Assembly (NCBI GenBank): GCA_032717465.1
Contig: CM064681.1
Span: 14,696,510 to 14,760,509 of the forward strand
Direction: 5' to 3'
DNA length: 64,000 bases
From: Coenobita brevimanus
Taxonomy: Eukaryota; Arthropoda; Malacostraca; Decapoda; Coenobitidae
Shown here in pieces: positions 46,634 to 57,579 of this stretch; the stretch's first letter is position 1, and each line of letters starts with the position of its first letter. The notes beneath the pieces were generated by a model. It did no database searches and had not been told where the DNA came from. It saw only the letters and a program-made list of their open reading frames with translations. A program made the translations under genes and the position numbers.

Positions 46634-47898
46634 ATGGAGAGGTCTGATACTTACGTGTTTCTGAGCAGCTATGGTAACTGGGACGTATTCCCTCATAACG
46701 AAAACCACTCATTTGAAAATATACTATATCCCTCTTTTCATCTCGATCCTACTAGAGAACACGAAGTAGGCTTAATAAACATTGTGTACCCATCAAAACA
46801 ATATGCCCTAATCAAAGATAATCCTGACAGTGGGATCACATATTTATGGTATCAAACCGAATGGTAACACTGACCACGAGTTCATTGTTTACACACCTAG
46901 GTCGAACTTATATCACGACGATGTGAAATTCGCCATCATAGTCTTGAACAGAGAGATATCCAATGACTTAAAGAAGGGGATGAGGAATCTTTACCAAAAA
47001 TACTTCGACGAAAAGGGGCTCTTTGAATATTCTCCGCGTTTTGACAATGTCCGACCTAGGTGTGTAAACAAAGAATTCGTTTTCAGTGTTACCATTCGGT
47101 TTGATACCATAAATATGTGATCCCACTGTCGGGGTTATCTTTGATTAAGGCATATTGTTTTGATGGGTACACAATATATATTAACCCAACTTCGTGTTCT
47201 CTAGCAGGATCGAGATGAAGAGAGGGGTATAGTTTATTTTCAAATGAGTGGTTTTCGTTATGAGGGAATACGTCCCAGTTACCATAGCTGCTCAGTAACT
47301 GATGATGATGATGATGATGATACTGTGTATTGGAAAGAGGGGATATGTAACCCACAAGACATATACTGCACCATTAAACTTAAGTTGGGGCACTGGTTAG
47401 CAAAGTAACTAGGCTTCGAACAAGGTGAAACATTGACAGTATATAAGCCCTTTGACTTATGAATACTGGCTGCAAGTGTCCATACACCCGAGGCCTCAAC
47501 AGCAGCATCTACATCAATATGGAGATCGGGAGAGGGGGACGGGGCGATGGCGGCGGAGGCACCGGCGGTGGAGTCGGCTCCGGCAATGGCGGCGGCGGTG
47601 TGACGGAGGAGGATCCTGGGCATAAACCTCATTATGCGCCCACCCCGCCAGTAAGACGAAATTTTGCTACTGCAATGTATGTGTATACAGATATTACTGA
47701 AAAAAGTAATTTTGGTAATCAATTTGTAAATATTTTCGATATCTTTGCCCTACCACCCTCCGCAGTGAAAAATCATAGTGCAGTCGTTTACAAGAAAGTC
47801 TCCTTATAGCCATAAGATTAATAGATGGAAATGGAGAGACCATTTACTTCCAAAGAGACCAGAGAGTCACATGCGTCTTGCATTTTAGATCCACATAA
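46634..47898 (+). pseudogene. Polinton minor-virion-type protein, disrupted by an inverted duplication
   Basis: The N-terminus (46634 on) has VFLSSYGNWDVFPHNENHSF and EHEVGLINIVYPS, the signature of a widespread Polinton protein (pattern LpSN...yP.Nt...F...L...wEVGL.e..YP). The C-terminal part follows at about 47670 (MYVYTDITEKSNFGNQF) and ends near 47898 with DGNGETIYFQRDQRVTCVLHFRS, also family-typical. In between, the sequence from about 47052 to 47300 is an inverted copy of 46662-46908, so the middle of the gene is scrambled. There is also a Gly/Ala-rich GGC-repeat region (about 47540-47610). Virion role assumed from the family. Confidence 0.65.
46662..47300. repeat. Inverted duplication (foldback), ~247-bp arms
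   Basis: The left arm is 46662-46908, the right arm 47052-47300 in reverse orientation, with a ~143-bp spacer. Both encode the same YGNWDVFPHNENHSFEN peptide, on opposite strands. Differences are few (e.g. aatatactatatccc versus aataaactatacccc). Confidence 0.88.
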
Positions 47899-47930
47899 AT
47901 GAACACCATTACTTCTGAGATATTTCATCA

Positions 47931-48302
47931 GTGCTGCCCAACCGCCCTCAGAATGACGGTGCCGTTTCACCAACCCCTTTCCTCAAATTATTTGCTGAGC
48001 CCCCGCCCGGGGGCTCACTGGCCGATATTAAATATTTTACACCCTCTCCACGAGGAACCGGGACATTCAGGCTACTGGTGGGACTAGCCAAAAAAGCCGC
48101 CCATTTTCTCGTTAAAAAAGCTCTCCTCTCTGAGTTAAATCTCATTCAGCTTGTAGCAGATGATATTTTAGCTGGCAAAAATTTCAAGTCTTCGTTAAAG
48201 CAATGCAGGATCAGCACAGTACAGGAGGTGCGAGATAAAATCATGTCGGGGGTGGGTAAAAGGAAAAAAAAAGGGGGGGGGGGAACGGAACCCTCCTCCT
48301 AA
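47931..48302 (+). CDS. Small basic Polinton protein (amphipathic, Lys-rich)
   Basis: A 123-codon frame. The useful part begins near residue 40 (PSPRGTGTFRLLVGLAKKAAHFLVKKALLSELN), followed by LVADDILAGKNFKSSLKQ and a KRKKK-Gly end. The order of a Gly-Arg turn, amphipathic Lys helix, an ILxGKN motif and a basic tail is common to a small Polinton/adintovirus-type protein that is compared with adenoviral core or membrane-lytic peptides. The start codon is unsure, and Lys-rich codons continue in another frame to about 48350, so the C-terminus is probably frameshifted. Confidence 0.5.
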   Translation: MLPNRPQNDGAVSPTPFLKLFAEPPPGGSLADIKYFTPSPRGTGTFRLLVGLAKKAAHFLVKKALLSELNLIQLVADDILAGKNFKSSLKQCRISTVQEVRDKIMSGVGKRKKKGGGGTEPSS

Positions 48303-48381
48303 CCGGAAGAAGGTGAAAGGAACACGAAACAATCTCAGAGAAGAAATGCAAAGAAGAGGAAATACGTGAAGTGGCTATGAC

Positions 48382-48681
48382 CTCATGTATTCGACGTTAT
48401 ATAAGCTTCTGGATGCAAAAAAGCTTTTCAGTGTCGCTGCCAGGCAAGTTACCCATGATGGGGGGAGCATTTCCCCCAGTCGCAATACGTAGCCACTGTG
48501 GTTGATAGCTTTCCTCATGTTGATTGGCATCATCAGGTCGAATCCAGTATTCCTAATAAATATATTACCGATGTATTACCGTTCAATGTACCACCGACCA
48601 GTTGAAAAGTGACTGACCCTTATATGGAGTACAGAATACCATCCAGTCCTGATTTTACTGATATTTCAAGCTTACTCATTG

Positions 48682-48752
<71 letters not shown>

Positions 48753-49830
48753 ACTAAGGAAGACGGAATCACGCCTGATAGACGAGAGTGATCACGTCAT
48801 GTTTGCCAATGGGATTGCTAATACAGTATTTCGAGCAATGCAGATTTTCTTGGGGGGTACAACAGTCGAAAACCAACCGTACCATGCCATCAAAAGCTAC
48901 ATTAAATTTCTTACGACAATGACCCCTGAAAAGGCCAAGAGTTTGGCCAGGGTCTGCTTTCTTCCAAAAAGAAGCTTTGACAAGAAAATCATTTCGCAGA
49001 GGCGAGTGCACGAGAGAAAGCTATCCTGGCTCAAATCAGAGGGAGGGGCCTGCACGTCAAGTTCCCATTATTGGTCGATGTTTCCTCATGTGAAAGCTAT
49101 TTACCCAGTAACCTGGACATGATGCTCAGATTAGAAATGGCCGACAGGAAAATTGTGCTGCAGTCACCCAAGACAGACGCTAAATTTCAGTATCGAATAA
49201 ACTCCACCAAATTGTGGGTCACGTGGGTTAAACCTCACAGCACGGCGCTCCTTGACTTAGAGGAAATATTTCTGGCCAAAGGATTTTTGCACATCCTCTT
49301 CTCTAAAACTCTGTATAAATCGTACATCTTAGGTAGAAACCAAACGGACATTGTGATGGAAAATGTATAGGGGGAAGTATTACCAGAAAAGATCTATATG
49401 GTGATGATAGACCTTCAGTCATTTCAGGGGGGAATGGAAAAAAAAAAAAACTCTATATTTCCAGCACCTTGATGTCTCCGGCTTCAGTATTCACATCAAC
49501 GGAATGGTGGCTTATACTATCAAGAGTGAATTCCCCTTTAAATATGCGCAGTTATACAATACTACACCACACTGGCCAGTTTGGGGCTCGAAAATGAGGG
49601 CTTAATAAACTACGAGGATTTAATAAACTACCAGGAGGACGGTGAGTGTGTTTTCCTTCATACCCAAACAATTACACGACACTGTCCCCGTGCAATGAGA
49701 TGCAAATTTAAGAATCGAAGTGAGTTTGGGAGAATCGGATTCAAGCAATAACGTGATTTTACTTTTTGGTGAAACACACGGAAGTATTAGAGTTAACTAC
49801 GATAGGTCGGTACAGGTAGATGTGAGAAAT
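48382..49830 (+). pseudogene. Polinton major-capsid-type protein (double jelly roll family), broken
   Basis: Fragments in several frames together follow the order of the F54H12.2-like capsid family of Polintons. They are a start with DSFPHVDWHHQVESS (about 48500) and PFNVPPTS, then DPYMEYRIPSSPDFTDIS (48620s), MTKEDGI and FANGIANTVFRAMQIFLGGTTVE (48800s), KFPLLVDVSSCESYLPSNLDMMLRL (about 49060) and VTWVKPHSTALLDLEEI. The C-terminal pieces (about 49380-49830) include EVLPEKIYMVMIDLQSFQGG and SIRVNYDRS. A (CT)n run at 48690-48748 sits inside the coding region, and an A-run at 49438-49451 adds another disruption. In the family it forms the icosahedral shell. It is non-functional here. Confidence 0.68.
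48690..48748. repeat. (CT)n microsatellite inside the capsid gene
   Basis: About 29 CT units between codons for LLIEL and the MTKEDG block. Confidence 0.95.
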
Positions 49831-49846
49831 TAATTCACCCAAAAGT

Positions 49847-50218
49847 ATGAATTCGCACGATATTATGCGGGTTTTGAAAGATAATCTGGGGTGCGAAGTT
49901 AAGTTTTTGGGTGTATTTAGTGCTTACGAGATGGGTAAAATGGACTTTCGTAACTACCCCAGCGACAGGACATACTTATTTATAGCTAATACTTTACCCA
50001 GTAACACGTATAGTTTGGGGCATTGGGTTGTGCTTCATGTAGATACAAAAATCAAGCAATTCCGTGTCTTCGATTCATATAGCTTGAATCCTCAAGTGTA
50101 TACACAGTATTTAAATACATTTATGAATAAACATCCTGGGTATTCACCACACTATAACAAGAAAAGATACAACACGAGGATTCGAACGTGTGCGGATTAT
50201 ACGCAGTACACTCAATAA
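49847..50218 (+). pseudogene. Adenain-like cysteine protease, C-terminally truncated
   Basis: A 123-residue frame starting MNSHDIMRVLKDN. Conserved parts are FLGVFSAYEMGK (residues ~22-33), GHWVVLHVD with the catalytic His (~62), FDSY (~76) and TCADY near residue 117 carrying the presumed catalytic Cys. Family members continue for several more helices after this Cys, whereas here a stop follows within eight residues, so the protein looks truncated by mutation. In adenovirus-like systems this protease matures capsid precursors. It is the last gene and lies next to the capsid gene, as is common in Polintons. Confidence 0.78.
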
Positions 50219-50689
50219 CACTGCTCACGAAAAACGGCCTCTGCTAATTTATCAACTACATCATTCGTAACTGGTCATCTAAAAATTGTCGCTCCGTTGA
50301 CAGAATAATTGTCAGATTGATTAGTATCCACACGATACGTAGTTACCATTACTGAACATTCTGTCCGCACATTACATTCCGTGAGTGTAAAAAACTATAC
50401 TGTTAATGACAAGGTACACACACACGCACACACACACACACGCCATCACCTTGCCCCATGTGATCCCGAGCTACCCTGCCACTCATGTGTTCCTCCCTTC
50501 CTCCTGCCCCTCCACCACCACCTCCACCGCTGGGGGGTATATAAAGGGCAAGCTGCCCACTAAACTAGCATAGTACCGATTCTCCTGTGTGTGTTGGGGG
50601 AGTGGGGAGGGGAAGCCTCATGGCCAGCGGTACTAGATCCAACATGTGTGCAAGTATGTGTTATCATCTACATATAAAAAAGGGTTAGC
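50219..50689 (+). promoter_or_regulatory. Polinton right flank with TATA-like box
   Basis: No gene. It contains (CA)n at about 50413-50440, a C-rich stretch and TATATAAAG at 50538-50546 with a following GC-rich start-like region. It could be an outward promoter of the element. No terminal repeat matching the left side was found. Confidence 0.35.
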
Positions 50690-51771
50690 CATAAAAATAA
50701 ACAGTAAATATGCATCTTCCACAAATGTACGCTACATTAGCTAGGAAACAGTCCTAATTGTATGTAAAATTCAGAAAACATTTTTGAGGGTCAGAAAATG
50801 CAGTCTCGGAAATAAAATCTGTAACAAGACTAAATGAGGAAATACGTAAGATGGAATCGATTCACAGTTAAAGAAGGCTGGCATTTGAGGGGTTTAAGCC
50901 CAAAGAGTTTCATTTGATTAGAGACGTGAAAACAAATTCGAAATTTAGAGATGAAATGGATATTACTTTTATCTGTATAACTAGGAATCTCGGGGCTCTT
51001 AAATAAATATAAAAAATGGAATATTTTCGTAGTTTGACGGTTCGTGTGATATCATTATCCATAATTTAGAAGGCAAAATCACTCGGAAAGGCAATAAATC
51101 GTTAACAGGAAAATCATTTAGGTATTTATCAGATATATATTATTTGGAAAACCGAAATACATAGCCGTACTGAAATACACAATTTATAAACGTTATTTGG
51201 ATCCTCATATAAGCAGTTTTAGTTTTCACGATATGTATAAAAAAAAAGATCAGTTGCAGGAACGTCGAACTGAACTGTTGTGTCCGCCGTGTATGGATTA
51301 ACTGGATTTTTAATTTTCGATGAGTCTACTGGCTATTTATTTTTTATTCACCTTAGCCGTGACTTTAAAGGATAAAGAGTAGTGCCAACTGTGAACTAGT
51401 TGTGGCTGATAACATTCGCTTTGGAGGCAGTTCAAAAGTATTTTACTGAAGTGATACCTGTTTAAACGAATTTTTTCGCGAAATAGCTAAATATGCTACT
51501 TCCACAAATGTACTCAAAATTGATTGCGAAAAACACCAAATTTTCTCCAAAACTCAGAAAACATTTCCGAGGGTGAAAAAAAATCACTTTTACGAAACAT
51601 TTCTCAAGAAATGGATTGACACCTAAGGAGAGCTGGCATCTGAGAGTTTAAGAACAATAAGTATTGATTGATGTTGGGGTCACCGAAACAAGAGAGAAAT
51701 TTCGAATCAGTATTCTTTTTTATCTGCAGTAGAAGCACTTCAAAACTAAGTCGTGCCTCCTGCTAGAATGT

Positions 51772-51871
<100 letters not shown>

Positions 51872-54119
51872 ATTATTAAGGTCCATGTTACATCATAAGC
51901 CACATTTCCTTAGGTAAAATCCCTAAAAATTGTGGTTCCTCGTGAGAAGGAATATTGACATGCTTCTGACTTTCACCTAAAAATTTATACGAGAAAGTAT
52001 ATACACTATCGTAATACCAAGATATATAATTAATTATCATCTATAACTTTATTCCTCGTCTCCGTAGACATATCGTGCACGACAGCTACAAAAAATTTAG
52101 ACTGAAGTACCACTAAATGAACTGTATGATTGTCGTCTGGAGATTGTTTGGATTTTTTATATTAGAATGAGGGTCATTTGTGATATTTTTCATTTGTGGT
52201 GGTTACTTCAGATTAAAAAATGGTCAAGTTTTTGTTACGGTTAAAGCATCCACTTTAGGAATAATTCAAAACGCTTATACTTGAGTGATCCTAAAAACCG
52301 CATAATTGAGCCCGAAAACATTAAATATTCAACTTCGACAAGTCTACTCTAAATGAGCTGGGAAATACTTCGAATTGTATCCAAAATTCAGAAAACATTT
52401 TTGCCGGTGAGAAAATTCAGTCTCGGAAAAACAACCAGTAACAAGGCTAAATGAGATAATACGTAGGATGAAATCGATTCACATGTAAAGAAGGCAGGCA
52501 TTTGAGGGGTTTAAGCCGAAAGCGTTTCGCTTGATTAGAGACGTGAAGGGACGTGAAAAAGACTTGGAAATTTAGAGATAAAACGGATATTATTTTTTAT
52601 TCCTATTAGAAGGGATTTATAGTCGCATCTTAAGCCTCGTGATCAAAGTTGAAAAACGGAAATTTTTTCAGTATGACGGTTCGGTGATATCATTGTCCAT
52701 TTTTACCAAGATAAAATCGCTCTGAAAGTCAAAAAATTGTTTAAACGAAAACTGTTAGGCATTGATTATCAGATGTATATTATTAGGATCAGTATATAGA
52801 TACCCATGCTGAGATATACAATTTATAAACATTACTTGGTTCCTCATATACGCATTTTTATTGTTCATTATGGGTCTAAAAAAAATCAGGTTGCCGAGCG
52901 TCGACCAGAACTATTGTCTGTCGTGTTAAGATAGTAAATAGATACCCATGCTGATATATACAGTTTATAAATATAACTTGGTTCCTCATACACGTATTTT
53001 TATTGTTCATTATGAGTCTAAAATAATCAGGTTGCCGGAAAGTTGACCTGAACTATTGTCTGTCGTGTTAAGATTAGCTATTTCTAATTTCTGATGAGTT
53101 TGTTGTCTTTTTTTTTTTTTTCTTTACTTATCATAGCGATGACTTAAAGAATAAAAAATAGTTGCCAATTGTGAACTAGTTACGGCTAATAGCATCCGCT
53201 TCAGGGGTAGTTCAAAATTATTTTGCTGGAGTGATTGCTGTATAAACGTATTTTTGGTCGAAATAACGAAATATGCAACTTCAACAACTGTACCCTAAAT
53301 TGATTGGGAAACACCCCCAATTATTTCCGGAACTCAGAAGACATTTCTGAGAGTAAAAAAATCACATTTAGGAAACATATAACAATAAATATATTGGCAC
53401 TTAAAGAGAGCTGGCATCTGAGGTGTTTAAGAACAATAAGTTTGAATTGATCTGAGGGCCACCGAAACAAGAGAGAAACTTCGATTGTTTTGTTTTATCT
53501 GCAGTAGAACCACTTTAAAATTAAATCGAACCTCCTGACTGAATGAATAGATAAAGAAAGAATATTGCACATTATGAAGGTTCGTGTTATACCATAAGCC
53601 ATATTTCTTTAGGAAAAATCTCTCACAACTGTGATATCTCCTGAGAAGGATTATTGATGTGCTCTTCAGTCTCACCTAAAAATTTATAAGAGAATGTATA
53701 AACACTATCGCAATACCGAAATATATAATTAATTGCCATTTATAAATTTATTCCTCATCTTCGGAGACATATACTGCATGACTGCTATAAAATAGGGAGG
53801 TTGAAGGAACAATAAAAGAACTTTATTAATGTCGTCTGGAGATTGTTTGGATTTTTACGTTAGGAAGAGGTCATTCGTGACATTTTTCGTGTGCGGTGCT
53901 TACTTCAGATAAAAAACTGGTCAAGTTGTTTTGTTACGGTAAAAACATCCGCTTTAGGAATAACTGAAAACTATCATACTTGAATGATCTTAAAAACCGC
54001 ATAATTGAGGAAGAAAACAATAAACATGCAACTTCCACTAATGTACTCTTAATTAGCTAGGAAACAGCCCCAAATGTATATAAAATTCAGAAAACATTTC
54101 GAGGATGAGAAAATGCCGT

Positions 54120-54679
54120 TGTCATAAAGACTTTGTAGTTACTTGTAGAGAAGTATATTTTAGACTTGTGGTCGAGCGGCTTTTATATCTTGTAGTAGTT
54201 TCCCCACCAGATGTCATGTAGTGACGGGAGAGGTAAAGAATAGTATGGGACTATTTTTATTTGTCTTGGAAATATTAAACAGGTATAATAGTATAAGTCC
54301 TGGGTAGCTACCTCCCTGTCTCGCTATCTCTCTCTCTCTCTCTGTTCTAAGGCTAATCTCCGTCTCGACCTCTCTCTAGGGTCGCTTGTCTCCTTCTCAA
54401 CTCTCTTTCCTAACATCTGGTGTAGTAGGGTGTGTGTGTCACGTATGTTCCTCATGGCAACAGAACTTTCTCACGAGAGGACTGCTGACAGCTAACTGCA
54501 TCATCTCCTTACTGGCCGCTGTCGTCAGCTTTCCTCCGTGTTAGCGTTTAGCGCTGCTCGCTTCTCGCAAACACAACACCTTCTCATCATTTGACTTCCT
54601 GCTTCTATCTGTCTCTCTATCTATCTATTTATCTATCTATCTAGTATGATTTGCAATTATAATATGGAGACCTACCACA
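54120..54679. repeat. Left LTR of the non-coding element
   Basis: 560 bp, contains CT, TGTC and TATC simple repeats near its end; nearly identical to 57020-57579. Confidence 0.93.
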
Positions 54680-57019
54680 TTGCTCTGCCGCGCAAAAATG
54701 GCGTACCATCGACATTTAATAGTTATAATATATTAATACATACTACATACACATTATAATGAACTTATAAGCTAATTAAGTGAAATACATAATATTGTAA
54801 AGTAACATAATTGTATGAATATTGTATACATATATTATTCATAGTAAATAGTGATTATTCAGTAATATTACATTTTAAATAAGTTGAATACATATTGGAA
54901 TAAATGCAATGATTGTTGTATAACACTTTGTAAGACGTGCATGTACAACAGACGTACGCATATAATTGTGCAATGGTAATACTGCTAGGTTATACATTAC
55001 ATATTTGAGTTATCACTTTAGTAATGTCTAATATTTCACCTAACTTGTATGATGATACTGGTAATACAGAATTGTGCTATAATTGTATGACTTATAATAT
55101 TGTACTAACATTGTGGTACTACATAATTGTGTTGGCCTTATAATTGTAGTTACATTTTGTTAATGCAACTATTACATATGTGTCTTGGCCTTATAATTGT
55201 AGTTAAAGGTACATAAAAGTTACATCTTGTTAATGCAACTGTTTTGTCGTTACATAATTGTTACATATCGTTTGTAGGTACATAATTGTAGTTAGTGTAA
55301 CATAATGCAATCGTTTGTCGTTACATAATTGTTACATATCGTTTGTAGTTACAAAATTGTAGATAAAGTTACATAAAAGTTACATCTTGTTAATGCAACT
55401 GTTACATAATTATAATATGGAGTAACATAATCGTAATAACTGCAGTCCTAACATATGCTGCGGTCGATGATAGTGATGATGTGTCATGCCACTTGTTTGT
55501 GGAGACACAATTTGCTTTTTCGTTTGTAGTTTATGTGGTATTTGTTTTTCTTTGCTTGTGTACACTTTTTTCCATGTTGTTCATGGTTACATAATTACTG
55601 GCTAATTTCCTTGAGATACTTTTTTAAAGTTTAGTTTATATTGCACAGATATTACTGAAAATGATATTATATAGTCCCATATTTTGTTATTTTATATAAA
55701 AAAATATATATACATATATACAGTATTAACTATACACACTGACTTGTTCACCTGTACCTTTCGTGAGTAATATGTGTGTCAGCACTGTGTGGAAATCATT
55801 GTCTTCACGATTGTGTTGAAGATGTTCACTCTTGCTAACGGCATTTGTGTTGGCCATTTTTTTTTTCTTCTCTAGGTTACCTTGTAACTTAATTTGTCTG
55901 TTTCCACTAGGTAGCTTTAATTAATAATGTTTAATACAGTTCTTTTAATTGCTCACTGAGTAACTGTGATTGTATATTTTCTTTATTACTTTGTAGATGT
56001 AATAATGTATAGTTGTATGTATGAAACACGTATTTTATGTAGGTATAAATGGTAACACTCGTTGGTAGTAAATAAATGTTATAATAAATGAATGAATATA
56101 TACAGTGTAGAATATTTATTGTTGGTCATTATTTAGTGTTTGAGTTATGCAGATAACTGAAGTAGGTATGTGTATTTAAGCTGTAACTATACAGCACGTT
56201 TTATATGTTTGTGCAGAAGCTTATTGTCTATCACTGTGTATTGTATGAATGAAGTAACTATGTAACTCACTAATTTTTACCGTGGTGTGAGTGGTGGTGC
56301 AGGTGGTGTGTTGACTGACGTGGCGTCTGTTCAGCAAGCACGCATGATGACCTCAACTTCCCACACTGGTAGCTGTGGTGAGTGAATGAGTAGCGATGAG
56401 TAACTTGAGTGAAGACGAGTGAGTAAGATGAGTTGTAAATATGGACTTGGTTTTTTTGCTGCGTGCATTGACCTCTTCACACCTGCGTAAGCGTTGGGGG
56501 TTTGGTGGATGTAGCAGAGAGAGGAGGGTGAGGTCTGGTGGTTATGAGTTGTGAATCGTCTCTCACTCTTCGTTTGTTTGTTTGTTTTCTTTCTTTCTTG
56601 ATGTATTCTTGGTCCTTTTTTCTTGTGATTTACTCGTTGTGGGATGAAGACTGCCGCTTCTTGTAGGTGCGTGTAGAAGATTATACAGACGACGTAGAGT
56701 TGTTAATTGTAGTTGATTGTAGATGGCTGTAGTTGATTGTAGATGGCTGTAGACTTTGTAGAACTGAAGCTAATCTTGTAGTCTCGGTTGCTTTTGTAGA
56801 AATTTGCTTTTAATTCGGAGACGATGTCCGCAGATTTGCTGGTTTGTCGTTAAGCTACTTGCAAGGCGTCGAGTGATCTCTTGACCTCTGCATCAGCGTA
56901 ATGATCTGGGAGACGGAGGGGGCAGGAGCTGATATTGTTGATTGTTGTCAATCTTGATATTTTGTAGGAATTTAATGTTGATTCGTAGACGAGGTTCGTA
57001 TACGTTCGCTGCTACCAAA

Positions 57020-57579
57020 TGTCATAAAGACTTTGTAGTTACTTGTAGAGAAGTATATTTTAGACTTGTGGTCAAGCGGCTTTTATATCTTGTAGTAGTT
57101 TCCCCACCAGATGTCATGTAGTGACGGGAGAGGTAAAGAATAGTATGGGACTATTTTTATTTGTCTTGGAAATATTAAACAGGTATAATAGTATAAGTCC
57201 TGGGTAGCTACCTCCCTGTCTCGCTATCTCTCTCTCTCTCTCTGTTCTAAGGCTAATCTCCGTCTCGACCTCTCTCTAGGGTCGCTTGTCTCCTTCTCAA
57301 CTCTCTTTCCTAACATCTGGTGTAGTAGGGTGTGTGTGTCACGTATGTTCCTCATGGCAACAGAACTTTCTCACGAGAGGACTGCTGACAGCTAACTGCA
57401 TCATCTCCTTACTGGCCGCTGTCGTCAGCTTTCCTCCGTGTAAGCGTTTAGCGCTGCTCGCTTCTCGCAAACACAACACCTTCTCATCATTTGACTTCCT
57501 GCTTCTATCTGTCTCTCTATCTATCTATTTATCTATCTATCTAGTATGATTTGCAATTATAATATGGAGACCTACCACA
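57020..57579. repeat. Right LTR of the non-coding element
   Basis: 560 bp; the 87-codon frame in it is a shadow of the repeat. Confidence 0.93.

Larger units (their letters stand above)
37600..50560 (+). mobile_element. Decayed Polinton/Maverick (virus-like DNA transposon)
   Basis: About 13 kb with all genes on the plus strand. In order: protein-primed DNA polymerase B, packaging ATPase, retroviral-type integrase with chromodomain-like end, two small proteins, an unrecognised acidic-tailed protein, a minor-virion-type protein, a small basic protein, a major-capsid-type protein and an adenain-like protease. This set defines Polintons, which are regarded as integrated relatives of adenovirus-like viruses. 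Every gene is broken. I could not find terminal inverted repeats or a TSD, so the ends given are guesses from the outermost recognisable signals. Confidence 0.88.
54120..57579. mobile_element. Non-coding LTR retrotransposon (TRIM/LARD-like)
   Basis: Direct repeats of 560 bp (54120-54679 and 57020-57579) start TGTCATAAAG and end CTACCACA. The 4-mer ccgt flanks both sides (54116-54119, 57580-57583), and the satellite array reads through when the insertion is removed. I count two differences between the repeats. The 2340-bp interior is AT-rich with many acataattg-like motifs and has no coding frame. A TGG at 54699, about 20 bp inside, could start a primer-binding site; no clear polypurine tract is seen. 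It is non-autonomous. Confidence 0.82.

Noticed and set aside
47089..47355. Minus-strand ORF encoding a second Polinton minor-virion-type N-terminus
   Set aside because: It is not a separate gene. It is the inverted arm of the duplication within 46634-47898.
47459..47809. Gly-rich frame near 47540 as an independent gene
   Set aside because: GGC-repeat composition. The flanking peptide MYVYTDITEK belongs to the minor-virion-type protein.
37600..50640. Terminal inverted repeats for the Polinton
   Set aside because: I compared the sequence before 37650 with that after 50450 and saw no convincing inverted match, so the ends are left open.
53427..53675. 82-codon minus-strand frame in the satellite region
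   Set aside because: It is not kept open in the matching monomer near 59940-60190, so it is chance.
57286..57549. 87-codon plus-strand frame
   Set aside because: It lies within the right LTR of the non-coding element, and the same position in the left LTR is closed by a substitution.
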